A stretch of DNA of 7,610 bases from Bacillota bacterium (GCA_017861415.1 JAGFXS010000062.1:1-7610), one strand, 5' to 3'. Positions 1-6,846 are shown, counted from the first letter of the stretch. The notes: generated by a model from the letters alone, not told the origin. A program made the numbers and translations.

Positions 1-629
1 AGTTCCCCAGCCTCTAGATCGCTCACCTGAGCCATCATGTGCACCAGCGCTGCATACTGCATCACATTCCAGCCATTGGCGGTAAGCATGTCCTGGGAGC
101 GCTGGTTTAAAATAGCGTTGAGGGTCCGACCACTCACGTTGAAGGTCATGGAGTAGGCGCAGGGGTACAGAGCCATTTCCGACAGGTCATGATGGTTGTA
201 CAGGTTCGTCATGATTCGCCGGGAGGCAGGGTTGTGGCGTAGATCGAAAAGCACCCGATCCACCTGGTCAAAGTCTCCCTCCGGATAACGGTGCTTTACT
301 CCCAGTTGATAGCCATAGGCCTTGCCAATGGAGCCTTCTCCGTCAGCCCAGGCATCCCAGATGTTACTGGAGAGCTCCTTGGTATTGTTAGACTTCTTCT
401 GCCAGATCCAAAAGAGCTCATCAAGAGAGCTTTTGAAGTACATCTTCCGGATGGTCTGAATAGGAAACTCCCGCCGCAGATCATACCGATTCACGATGCC
501 GAACTTTTTCACTGTATGGGCGGGGGCGCCGTCCTCCCAGCGGGGGCGCACCGCCTGATCCGTATCCCAAATGCCGTCCTGTAGGATTTCCCTGCAATTT
601 TGAATAAATACTTGGTCTGCATAGCTCAT
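1..629 (-). CDS. thyA: Thymidylate synthase ThyA, N-terminal part (3' end off the left edge)
   Basis: Converts dUMP to dTMP using 5,10-methylene-tetrahydrofolate, in the cytoplasm. The reading frame is open from the ATG at 629 to the window edge and gives 209 complete residues of a usual length of about 265-285. Landmarks in order: PRWEDG near residue 29, a helix containing E71 (DELFWIW), SNIWDAWA at 88-95, GKAYGYQ at 102-108, phosphate-binding arginines in SRRIM (R137, R138), the catalytic cysteine C157 in LYPCAYS, and QRSQD at 176-180 (R177, D180), which binds substrate. An alanine follows the catalytic cysteine where E. coli ThyA has histidine; from memory this LYPCAYSM form is normal for clostridial enzymes. 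The start is set by GGAGGAG at 644-638, 8 nt upstream and inside the end of mtaB. The gene begins 5 bp after the mtaB stop, so the pair is probably cotranscribed and perhaps translationally coupled. The family call is very secure. Confidence 0.96.
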   Translation of the reverse strand, partial: MSYADQVFIQNCREILQDGIWDTDQAVRPRWEDGAPAHTVKKFGIVNRYDLRREFPIQTIRKMYFKSSLDELFWIWQKKSNNTKELSSNIWDAWADGEGSIGKAYGYQLGVKHRYPEGDFDQVDRVLFDLRHNPASRRIMTNLYNHHDLSEMALYPCAYSMTFNVSGRTLNAILNQRSQDMLTANGWNVMQYAALVHMMAQVSDLEAGE

Positions 630-634
630 ACCCT

Positions 635-1927
635 TCACTCCTCCACAACTTCTCCGTATACAAACTGCGCACCGGCCTCTGTTATCTTCACGGTGCAGAG
701 CCGGTTGTGCAGAGCAGTTCCCTGCGCCCGCACTTCGACATACTCCCCCGCGTGACCCCGCCAAAGACCGTCCCGCTCCTCTTCGAAGAGCACCTGTACC
801 TCCCGCCCCACGAGATTCACAAGATACGCCTGCTCCATGGTGGCAGCAACGGTTTCGGCTGCTCTGGCACGGTCTGCCTTCTCTCCCTTTTCTACCTGAT
901 CGGGCATGGAAGCCGCAGCCGTACCCTCCCTTATAGAATAGGGGAAAATGTGCATGGCAGAAAAACCGCAGCTTTCAATGAATGTCAAACTCTCCTGCAA
1001 TTCCTCCTCGGTCTCCCCAGGAAAGCCCACGATGAGATCCGTAGTGATCCCCGGAGTTCCAAACCAACGCCGGAGCAGATCCACCGATTCCCGGTACCGG
1101 GCGGCATTGTACCGCCGCTTCATCCGCTGGAGGGTGGCATCACAGCCGCTCTGGAGGGATAGATGAAAGTGGGGGGCCAGATTCGGTAGCGCGGCTAGCC
1201 GTATGCAAAAATCCTCCGTCACCGTGCGCGGCTCTAAAGAACCAAGCCGGATGCGACAATTTGGTGCGGCACGACAAACTGCCTCCACCAAATCGGAAAG
1301 AGTCTCTCCCGTGTCCAAATCCCGTCCCCAGGAGGAGATCTCAATTCCCGTAAGGACAATCTCCCGATAGCCCTCTGATGCAATGCGGACAGCCTCTACC
1401 GCCGCCTGGGCAAGCGGCATGGAGCGCACCGGCCCTCTGGCATAAGGGATGATGCAGAAGGTGCAGAAATTGACGCAGCCGTCCTCCACCTTCAGCATAG
1501 CCCGTGTCCGGGACTCCAGCCCACCGCCACGAATGGGTTCAAAGTCACGGCGTTCTAAGGCATTGTCAAGGGAAACAGTCTGTTCTCTGCCGGCCCATAC
1601 CTCTTCCAGAAGGTTCAAAAATCCTTCTCGATCGCCCGTGCCGCCAATGAGATCAGCCCCAAGACGCCGGACCTCCTCGGGGGACACCTGGGGATAGCAG
1701 CCGCACAGAGCCACCACCGCCTCCGGATTCTCCCGCTTAGCCCGGCGCATCATCTGCCGGGATTTCTTATCGCTGACGGCGGTGACTGTGCAGCTGTTAA
1801 TGATGTAGGCATCCGCCCTCTCCTCGGGGGACACCAGCTCATGGCCCCGCTCCCGCAGGATGCGCTCCATGGCCTGACTCTCCACCTGATTCACTTTACA
1901 TCCGAGGGTTTGGATGGCGATTTTCAT
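635..1927 (-). CDS. mtaB: tRNA N6-threonylcarbamoyladenosine(37) C2-methylthiotransferase MtaB
   Basis: Radical SAM enzyme that adds a methylthio group to t6A at position 37 of ANN-decoding tRNAs (t6A to ms2t6A), which supports accurate decoding. The 430 residues match the usual family length. The N-terminal UPF0004 domain (about 1-125) carries cluster cysteines C10 (TLGCKVNQ), C46 (NSCTV) and C77 (CGCYPQ). The radical SAM domain has C151, C155 and C158 in CVNFCTFCIIPYARG, then LTGIEISSWG (192-201), SLQSGCD (257-263) and DLIVGFPGETEEE (297-309). A TRAM-like C-terminus runs from about 371 to 430. The absence of MiaB-specific wording and the CIIPYARGPVRS motif favour MtaB over MiaB or RimO. The ATG at 1927 has AAGGAG at 1939-1934, 6 nt upstream. 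It is the first gene of a leftward unit with thyA. Confidence 0.95.
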   Translation of the reverse strand: MKIAIQTLGCKVNQVESQAMERILRERGHELVSPEERADAYIINSCTVTAVSDKKSRQMMRRAKRENPEAVVALCGCYPQVSPEEVRRLGADLIGGTGDREGFLNLLEEVWAGREQTVSLDNALERRDFEPIRGGGLESRTRAMLKVEDGCVNFCTFCIIPYARGPVRSMPLAQAAVEAVRIASEGYREIVLTGIEISSWGRDLDTGETLSDLVEAVCRAAPNCRIRLGSLEPRTVTEDFCIRLAALPNLAPHFHLSLQSGCDATLQRMKRRYNAARYRESVDLLRRWFGTPGITTDLIVGFPGETEEELQESLTFIESCGFSAMHIFPYSIREGTAAASMPDQVEKGEKADRARAAETVAATMEQAYLVNLVGREVQVLFEEERDGLWRGHAGEYVEVRAQGTALHNRLCTVKITEAGAQFVYGEVVEE

Positions 1928-1957
1928 GGGATTCTCCTTGTGTTCTTCATTTTATCG

Positions 1958-1985
1958 TTGTGTTTCCGCCCCATTCTGTTATAAT
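1958..1985 (+). promoter_or_regulatory. Candidate sigma-A promoter, rightward, for yfbR
   Basis: A perfect -10 hexamer TATAAT lies at 1980-1985 and is preceded by TG at 1977-1978, giving the extended -10 form TGtTATAAT. A weak -35 (TTGTGT, 1958-1963) stands 16 bp upstream. Transcription would start near 1992, leaving a leader of about 95 nt before yfbR. Assigned from consensus match only. Confidence 0.7.
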
Positions 1986-2021
1986 GAGGAGTAAGCCTTT
2001 TTTCGGAATACAGTAAAACTT

Positions 2022-2050
2022 ATTTTACATGGATTTCGATTGTCTTTCAA
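2022..2050 (-). promoter_or_regulatory. Candidate sigma-A promoter, leftward, for mtaB-thyA
   Basis: On the minus strand, TTGAAA (2050-2045) is followed after exactly 17 bp by TAAAAT (2027-2022). This is a near-consensus sigma-A promoter with optimal spacing. The start would fall near 2015, giving a leader of roughly 88 nt before mtaB. The promoter lies downstream of the rightward yfbR promoter, so the two transcripts would overlap at their 5' ends. Confidence 0.6.
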
Positions 2051-2086
2051 CCTTTACTTTTCATACTTGATCAATGGGAGCTGCCT

Positions 2087-2665
2087 ATGGAGCATTCTTT
2101 TTTTGCCTATATCTCAAGAATGCGCTACATCGCCCGCTGGGGGCTGATGCGCAACACGGTACAGGAAAATATTCAGGAGCACTCCCACATGGTGGCGGTC
2201 TTCGCCCATGCCTTGGCGGTCATCCGCCGGGATCTCTTCGGCGGCACCGCGGACCCCGGTGAGGTGGCTGTGGCCGCCCTCTATCATGACGCATCGGAGA
2301 TCTTCACCGGCGACCTGCCCACCCCCGTCAAGTACCAGAACCCCGACATTCTGGAGGCCTACCGGAAGGTGGAGAATCTGGCGGCAGATCGGCTTCTGTC
2401 CATGCTGCCCCCGGAACTGGCACCCTCCTACGCTCCCGTTCTCAAGGAGACGGATCCGGAGGTCACCGCTCTGGTCAAGGCCGCAGACAAGCTCTCCGCC
2501 TATGTGAAATGCCTGGAGGAACTCAAGGCAGGGAACATGGAGTTCAAGTCCGCCGCCCAGCAAACCAAAAAGGCCCTCACAGACCTGCACAGCCCTGAGC
2601 TGGATTATTTCATGACGCAGCTGCTCCCCGCCTTCTCCCTCACCTTGGATGAGCTGCAGGCATGA
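2087..2665 (+). CDS. yfbR: 5'-deoxynucleotidase, YfbR type (HD domain)
   Basis: Removes the 5'-phosphate from deoxyribonucleoside monophosphates in a metal-dependent reaction, controlling dNMP pools. At 192 aa it is close to E. coli YfbR (199 aa) and aligns along nearly all its length with an offset of one residue. HD-domain metal ligands are H32 (in EHS), H67-D68 (LYHDASE) and D134 (KAADKL). E71 and D76 (TGDLPTPVK) match known active-site residues, and R17-W18 match the E. coli R18/W19 that help exclude ribonucleotides. The C-terminal YVKCLEELKAGN and DYFM motifs are also typical. GGGAG at 2076-2080 lies 6 nt before the ATG. It heads the rightward operon, 38 bp before the ACT-domain gene, and faces mtaB-thyA across a shared promoter region. 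An ATG in another frame at 2074 opens only a 62-codon frame and was not used. Confidence 0.95.
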   Translation: MEHSFFAYISRMRYIARWGLMRNTVQENIQEHSHMVAVFAHALAVIRRDLFGGTADPGEVAVAALYHDASEIFTGDLPTPVKYQNPDILEAYRKVENLAADRLLSMLPPELAPSYAPVLKETDPEVTALVKAADKLSAYVKCLEELKAGNMEFKSAAQQTKKALTDLHSPELDYFMTQLLPAFSLTLDELQA

Positions 2666-2703
2666 TGAATTTATGAGTTTTCAGTAAGGAAGGATACAAG
2701 TTT

Positions 2704-2973
2704 ATGCGTTCTATCGTTACCGTCGTAGGAAAAGATCAGGTAGGGATCATCGCCGGGGTCTGCACACAGCTGGCCAAGGAGCAGATCAACGTCCTGGACA
2801 TCAACCAGACCATTTTGAGTGGTAGCTTCACCATGGTGATGCTGGTGGACACCGCCCTGTCCCAGACTCCCTTTGCCAGTCTGGTGGCCGACCTGGAAGA
2901 ATTCGGCCGCGGTCGCGGCCTGACCATCCACATGCAGCGGGAAGACATCTTCAACGCTATGCATCGGATCTGA
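2704..2973 (+). CDS. ACT-domain protein, UPF0237 family
   Basis: A single ACT domain of 89 aa that fills the whole protein. ACT domains usually bind amino acids or other small ligands and act as regulatory dimers; the ligand here is unknown. The glycine loop between strand 1 and helix 1 reads [11 protein letters not shown] (9-19), followed by [11 protein letters not shown] (28-38), and the protein ends in the family-typical [22 protein letters not shown] at 2686-2694 lies 9 nt before the ATG. The stop codon overlaps the ribosome binding site of the UPF0210 gene, 17 bp downstream. These two families are very often adjacent in Firmicutes and archaea, so the ACT protein is a likely sensor or partner for UPF0210; that role is inference. 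Confidence 0.92.
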   Translation: MRSIVTVVGKDQVGIIAGVCTQLAKEQINVLDINQTILSGSFTMVMLVDTALSQTPFASLVADLEEFGRGRGLTIHMQREDIFNAMHRI

Positions 2974-2990
2974 GGAGGCCAACATCACTC

Positions 2991-4349
2991 ATGATTAATA
3001 CTTCGGAAATCCTTCAAACCCTCCAGATGATTGACCAACAGCATCTGGACATCCGCACCACCACCATGGGCATCTCCCTCATGGACTGCGCCCATACCAA
3101 TCCCCAGGAGGCCTGCCGTCGGATCTACGACAAGATCTGCAAGCGAGCGGAGCACCTGGTTGCCGTCGGCACGGAGATTGAACGGGAGTTCGGCATCCCC
3201 ATTGTCAACAAGCGGGTATCCGTCACGCCCATCTCTTTGGTGGCCGCCCCTTCGGAAACCGAGGATTACCTCTGCTTTGCCGAGGCCCTGGACAAAGCCG
3301 CCAAAGCTGTAGGCATCAACTTTATCGGCGGTTTTTCCGCTCTGGTGCAGAAAGGCTTTACCCATTCTGACCGGAAGCTGATCCGCTCCATCCCCCAGGC
3401 TCTGGCCACCACCGACTTCGTCTGCTCCTCCGTCAACATAGGCTCCACCAAAGCCGGCATCAATATGGATGCCGTGGCGGAAATGGGCCGTGTCATCAAG
3501 GAGACTGCCGACCTCACCGCCCACCGGGAGGGCTTCGGCTGTGCCAAGCTGGTGGTCTTCTGCAACGCCGTGGAGGACAATCCCTTTATGGCCGGCGCCT
3601 TCCACGGAGTGGGCGAGGCAGAATGTGTCATCAATGTGGGCATTTCCGGTCCGGGCGTGGTACACCACGCCCTCCAGCAGGTGAAGGGCGAGCCCTTTGA
3701 CGTAGTGGCCGAAACCATCAAGAAAACCGCCTTCCGCATTACCCGGATGGGTCAGCTGGTGGCCCGGGAGGCCTCTACCCGTCTGGGCGTACCCTTCGGC
3801 ATTGTGGATCTTTCTCTGGCCCCCACCCCCGCCGTGGGAGACTCCGTCGCCCGGATTCTGGAGGAGATGGGCATTGAGGTATGCGGCACCCATGGCACCA
3901 CCGCCGCTCTGGCGTTATTAAACGATGCAGTCAAGAAAGGCGGCGTCATGGCCTCCAATCATGTGGGCGGTCTCTCCGGTGCCTTTATCCCCGTCAGTGA
4001 AGACGAGGGAATGATTGCCGCCGCCGCTTCCGGTGCTCTGACCCTAGACAAGCTAGAAGCTATGACCTGCGTTTGCTCCGTGGGTCTGGATATGATCGCC
4101 GTCCCCGGCGACACCCCTGCGGAAACGCTATCCGCTATCATCGCCGATGAGGCCGCCATTGGCATGGTGAACTCCAAGACCACGGCGGTACGCATCATCC
4201 CCGCTCCCGGCAAAGTCGTGGGCGATCTCATCGAGTTCGGCGGCCTGCTGGGCTCCGCTCCGGTGATCCCTGTTCACCCCTTTAGCAGCGTCGACTTTAT
4301 TGCCCGAGGGGGACGGATTCCCGCCCCCATGCAAAGTCTGCGTAACTGA
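2991..4349 (+). CDS. UPF0210 (PFL family, DUF711) protein of unknown function
   Basis: A 452-residue protein that matches the family's usual length of about 450. Recognisable stretches are [14 protein letters not shown] (21-34), [13 protein letters not shown] (73-85), [12 protein letters not shown] (111-122), [17 protein letters not shown] (146-162), [20 protein letters not shown] (275-294) and GTHGTTAAL (299-307). The glycine-rich blocks suggest a soluble enzyme. Structures of relatives are described as resembling pyruvate formate-lyase, but I see no clear glycyl-radical motif at the C-terminus, so PFL chemistry should not be assumed. No signal peptide or membrane segment is seen. AGGAGG at 2973-2978 overlaps the ACT stop codon, with a rather long 12-nt spacing to the ATG. 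Tight linkage to the ACT gene suggests a ligand-regulated unit. Family call is secure; function is unknown. Confidence 0.93.
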   Translation: MINTSEILQTLQMIDQQHLDIRTTTMGISLMDCAHTNPQEACRRIYDKICKRAEHLVAVGTEIEREFGIPIVNKRVSVTPISLVAAPSETEDYLCFAEALDKAAKAVGINFIGGFSALVQKGFTHSDRKLIRSIPQALATTDFVCSSVNIGSTKAGINMDAVAEMGRVIKETADLTAHREGFGCAKLVVFCNAVEDNPFMAGAFHGVGEAECVINVGISGPGVVHHALQQVKGEPFDVVAETIKKTAFRITRMGQLVAREASTRLGVPFGIVDLSLAPTPAVGDSVARILEEMGIEVCGTHGTTAALALLNDAVKKGGVMASNHVGGLSGAFIPVSEDEGMIAAAASGALTLDKLEAMTCVCSVGLDMIAVPGDTPAETLSAIIADEAAIGMVNSKTTAVRIIPAPGKVVGDLIEFGGLLGSAPVIPVHPFSSVDFIARGGRIPAPMQSLRN

Positions 4350-4408
4350 ACCAATCAGAAGAAGGGCGTCGGGGGAAACCGGCGTCCTTCTCTCCATAAA
4401 AATTGGTT
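4349..4408 (+). promoter_or_regulatory. Two-tier stem-loop between UPF0210 gene and pgi
   Basis: An inner stem of 13 pairs (4360-4372 with 4379-4391, two of them G-U) closes a GGGAAA loop. An outer 7-bp stem, AACCAAT (4349-4355) with ATTGGTT (4402-4408), encloses it. The structure begins at the UPF0210 stop codon and ends shortly before the pgi ribosome binding site. Only a weak T-rich stretch (TTTGTTCT) follows, so it may be a leaky terminator, an mRNA processing or stability element, or a control on pgi. Seen by eye; no folding energy was computed. Confidence 0.5.
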
Positions 4409-4416
4409 TGTTCTGG

Positions 4417-4424
4417 AAAGGTGG
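4417..4424 (+). promoter_or_regulatory. Ribosome binding site that fixes the pgi start
   Basis: AAAGGTGG lies 7 nt before the ATG at 4432. No comparable site precedes the upstream in-frame starts, and the family's N-terminus begins close to this ATG. Confidence 0.7.
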
Positions 4425-4431
4425 TTTTCCT

Positions 4432-5763
4432 ATGCCCCTGACATTTGATGTTGCCAACGCCCTGCCCTTTTTGCCTTCCGACTGGCTCTCCGCTCGTTTG
4501 GAGTCTCTTTCTCGCGCCCAAAATATGTTGGAGACGGGCCAAGGGCCCGGCGGCGAGTATACCGGCTGGGTCAGTCTGCCCGAAACCTTCAGCGAAACGG
4601 TTCTGACTGAAATCAAGGCTGCGGCAGCCCGGATCAGACAGCAATCTGAGGTGCTGGTGGTGGTGGGGATCGGCGGCTCCTATCTGGGGGCTCGGGCCGT
4701 TCTGGAACTGATTACCTCTCCCAACTATAACCTCATCGCCCGGGATACTCCCCAGGTGTTTTTTGCCGGACAGACGCTCTCTCCCGACGCCCTCAATGAG
4801 CTTCTGACCCTGTTGGAGGGCAAGGATTTCTCCATAAACGTCATCTCCAAATCCGGCACCACTATGGAGACTTCTGCCGCCTTCCTCCTTCTTCAGGATC
4901 TTCTGGAGGCCCGCTATGGCACGGACGGAGCCCGGCAGCGGATCTTTATCACCACGGACACCCACGAAGGCCCCCTGCGAGAGACCGCTCTGTCCATGGG
5001 CTACGAGGTCTTCCCCTTGCCGGGGAACATCGGCGGACGGTACTCCGTCCTCACCGCGGTAGGGCTGCTACCTCTGGCCGCCTGCGGCATTGATATCGAT
5101 GCTCTACTTTCCGGCGCCCTGGAGCTGCGCCACCAGCTGAAGCAGCCAGGCCCGGACAATCCCGCTTGGCAGTATGCTGCCGCCCGGCACGCTTTGTATC
5201 AGAGTGGTAAACAAATTGAGCTTTTGGTAAGCTATGAGCCCGTCTTCCGTCAGCTGGGGGAATGGTGGAAACAGCTCTTTGGGGAGAGCGAAGGAAAGGA
5301 AGGCCGCGGTCTCTTTCCATCTACCGCGGAATTCTCCGCCGATCTCCACTCCATGGGCCAGTATATTCAGGAGGGGCCCAGGCACCTCTTTGAGACGGTG
5401 GTCTGGTTTGAGGCCTGTCAGGGTCCCTGTCCCCTCCCAGCCCGCGCCCAAGAGGACGGCCTTTCCTTCCTTCAGGGTCAGGATCTGCATCATGTGGCCC
5501 GGCAGGCCTTTTTAGGCACCCTCTGCGCCCATGTGGACGGCGGCGTGCCGAATTTGCTCCTCTGCCTACCCGACCGCAGTGCTGTCTCTGTTGGCGGCCT
5601 GCTTTACTTTTTCCAGTATTCCTGCGCCCTGTCCGCCTACCTTCTGGACGTTAATCCCTTTGACCAGCCGGGGGTGGAGGCCTATAAGAGGAATATTCAG
5701 GCACTTTTGGGAAAACCAGGGTTGGAAACTTTGCGAAAAACCTTGACTTCACGCTTTTCCTGA
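4432..5763 (+). CDS. pgi: Glucose-6-phosphate isomerase
   Basis: Interconverts glucose 6-phosphate and fructose 6-phosphate in glycolysis and gluconeogenesis, as a cytoplasmic enzyme. The start at 4432 gives 443 aa, the normal size of the short Firmicute Pgi. Motifs in order: GIGGSYLGA (79-87) in the first SIS domain, SKSGTT (139-144) for the sugar phosphate, GGRYSVLTAVGLLP (201-214), EWWKQLFGESEGK (277-289) with catalytic E285, DLHSMGQYIQEG (304-315) with H306, HVDGGVPN (367-374), and QPGVEAYK (412-419) with catalytic K419. Residues 323-343 are less like typical relatives and carry two cysteines, but this is a variable region. The frame is open upstream to 4300, but that would overlap the UPF0210 gene and add non-family sequence. 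It is the last gene of the yfbR unit; no clear terminator follows the stop. Confidence 0.97.
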   Translation: MPLTFDVANALPFLPSDWLSARLESLSRAQNMLETGQGPGGEYTGWVSLPETFSETVLTEIKAAAARIRQQSEVLVVVGIGGSYLGARAVLELITSPNYNLIARDTPQVFFAGQTLSPDALNELLTLLEGKDFSINVISKSGTTMETSAAFLLLQDLLEARYGTDGARQRIFITTDTHEGPLRETALSMGYEVFPLPGNIGGRYSVLTAVGLLPLAACGIDIDALLSGALELRHQLKQPGPDNPAWQYAAARHALYQSGKQIELLVSYEPVFRQLGEWWKQLFGESEGKEGRGLFPSTAEFSADLHSMGQYIQEGPRHLFETVVWFEACQGPCPLPARAQEDGLSFLQGQDLHHVARQAFLGTLCAHVDGGVPNLLLCLPDRSAVSVGGLLYFFQYSCALSAYLLDVNPFDQPGVEAYKRNIQALLGKPGLETLRKTLTSRFS

Positions 5764-5827
5764 CACGTTTCCCCTAATTTTGTTGTGAAATATTTATGAA
5801 TTTCAGGCAATTTTATTGAATTGTTCT

Positions 5828-5836
5828 TGCTAAAAT
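5828..5836 (+). promoter_or_regulatory. Candidate extended -10 promoter for the P-loop/zinc-ribbon genes
   Basis: TGcTAAAAT (TG at 5828-5829, hexamer 5831-5836) matches the extended -10 form. No good -35 is seen 16-18 bp upstream, though the stretch is AT-rich. Transcription would start near 5843, about 58 nt before the ATG at 5901. It sits in a 137-bp gap that otherwise holds no gene. Confidence 0.5.
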
Positions 5837-5885
5837 GTTACCATGGACGTAGGTTTACATGGATACCCCCTTTGTTATCTAATCT

Positions 5886-5892
5886 AAAGGAG
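5886..5892 (+). promoter_or_regulatory. Ribosome binding site that fixes the P-loop gene start at 5901
   Basis: AAAGGAG lies 8 nt before the ATG at 5901. The in-frame GTG at 5892 overlaps this site and so cannot use it. Confidence 0.75.
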
Positions 5893-5900
5893 TGAGTACA

Positions 5901-6314
5901 ATGGTTCGTGTAATTATGGGCACCAAAGGCTCAGGAAAAACCAAGCAGATGATCGAACTGATTAACTATGCTGCGGAGAATGAAACCGGAAGCGTCATTT
6001 GTATTGAGTCCGGCAATAAGCTGACCTATGACGTCAACAACAAGGTCAGACTCATTGACTCCACCGAGTTTGCTGCTAATGATTATACCTTTTTGAAGGG
6101 TTTTATCAGCGGCCTTTATGCCTCTAACTATGATGTCACTCACGTTTTTTTAAGCAGCCTTTGTAAGATTGTCCCCTCCGACCCCGCAGATGCTGTGGTG
6201 GAGGAATTTTTGGCTTGGCTAAACCATTTTGCAGAGAGCAAGAGCATTAAGTTTACCATCAGCGTCAGCGCGGATGCCGCTTTTGCCACCGATGCCATGA
6301 AGGCCTACTTTTAA
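5901..6314 (+). CDS. Small P-loop NTPase-like protein, conserved clostridial hypothetical
   Basis: A 137-aa soluble protein with a full Walker A motif, GTKGSGKT (7-14), right after the first beta strand (VRVIM). A second strand (SVICIES, 31-37), LTYDVNNKVRLID (41-53), a helix (YTFLKGFISGLYAS) and the hydrophobic strand VTHVFLSSL (79-87) follow. This last strand is where a Walker B would be expected, but no acidic residue follows it. A final strand is KFTISVSAD (117-125). I recall similar short proteins in Clostridia, sometimes labelled as PilT-like or ATP-binding; nothing here shows pilus motility. At 137 aa it is far too small for PilT. Nucleotide binding is likely, hydrolysis uncertain, role unknown. 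Its codons are more AT-rich than those of pgi before it. The zinc-ribbon gene starts 42 bp downstream and is probably cotranscribed. Confidence 0.85.
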   Translation: MVRVIMGTKGSGKTKQMIELINYAAENETGSVICIESGNKLTYDVNNKVRLIDSTEFAANDYTFLKGFISGLYASNYDVTHVFLSSLCKIVPSDPADAVVEEFLAWLNHFAESKSIKFTISVSADAAFATDAMKAYF

Positions 6315-6356
6315 TAAACTTATTTACCTGAACCCCACTGGGAAAGGAATTTGATT

Positions 6357-6824
6357 ATGGGAATTTTTGACAAGCTCTCCGACCTGGCCAATGCCGCCAC
6401 CGAAAAGACCAGCGGCGCTATCGAAATCGGCAAACTAAACCTCCGCCTTGGGGGTGAGGAGAAGAAAATCGCGGAAGCAACCCACAAAATCGGCGAATGC
6501 CTCCTTCGCAGCTTGGATGCGGGCCAGGAGTACGACGAGGCTGTCATGAGCTTGTATGAGGATATCAAGGTCTCCCGGGATGCTGTCCTCTCTATCAAGG
6601 AGGAAATTGCCGCCCTCTCTGGCCTTTTGCTGTGCCCCAGTTGCCAGAAAGAGAACCCCAAGGGCAGTAAGTTCTGCCAGGAATGCGGCACAAGCATCCA
6701 AGAAGAAACCGTTGTGGATGTCACCCCGGAAGCTGTGGAAAATCGTTGTCCCTCTTGTAGCGCCGTGGTTGCGCCTGATGCCGCATTCTGTACCCAGTGC
6801 GGCACCAAGATCCACGAGGACTGA
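6357..6824 (+). CDS. Double zinc-ribbon protein with helical N-terminus
   Basis: A 155-aa protein of unknown role. Residues 1-90 are predicted by eye to be mostly helical, with charged stretches such as EEKKIAEATHKIGE and IKEEIAAL that could form a coiled coil. Two zinc ribbons follow, each CxxC-10-CxxC: C93/C96/C107/C110 and C131/C134/C145/C148, joined by an acidic linker (EETVVDVTPEAVEN). Each ribbon ends in the common CxxCG wording. Such ribbons usually serve protein-protein or protein-nucleic-acid contact. No membrane segment or signal peptide is present, so it is probably cytoplasmic. The start is the ATG at 6357, with AAAGGA at 6343-6348 placed 8 nt upstream; a TTG at 6351 in the same frame is too close to that site. 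It shares a probable transcript with the P-loop gene and is closed by the terminator at 6847. Confidence 0.85.
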   Translation: MGIFDKLSDLANAATEKTSGAIEIGKLNLRLGGEEKKIAEATHKIGECLLRSLDAGQEYDEAVMSLYEDIKVSRDAVLSIKEEIAALSGLLLCPSCQKENPKGSKFCQECGTSIQEETVVDVTPEAVENRCPSCSAVVAPDAAFCTQCGTKIHED

Positions 6825-6846
6825 TTGTTTCATATTTATAAAACCC

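Noticed and set aside
2985..3893. 302-codon open frame antisense to UPF0210
   Set aside because: Gly/His-rich, no recognisable family, and fully explained as the shadow of a GC-rich gene with strong third-position bias.
4300..4431. N-terminal extension of the Pgi reading frame (44 extra residues)
   Set aside because: It overlaps the end of the UPF0210 gene and the stem-loop, has no ribosome binding site and does not resemble Pgi. The ATG at 4432 has a good site and gives the family length.
4297..4965. 222-codon open frame antisense to pgi
   Set aside because: Same reason: the sense strand codes for a complete Pgi, and the antisense product has no domain and no good ribosome binding site.
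2024..5864. Eleven-base repeat TTTACATGGAT at 2024-2034 and 5854-5864, both in intergenic regions
   Set aside because: Several exact 11-base matches are expected by chance in a window this size, and the copies sit differently relative to the candidate promoters.
5892..5900. GTG start three codons upstream of the P-loop gene ATG
   Set aside because: The GTG overlaps the Shine-Dalgarno sequence, so that site cannot serve it; the ATG at 5901 is correctly spaced.
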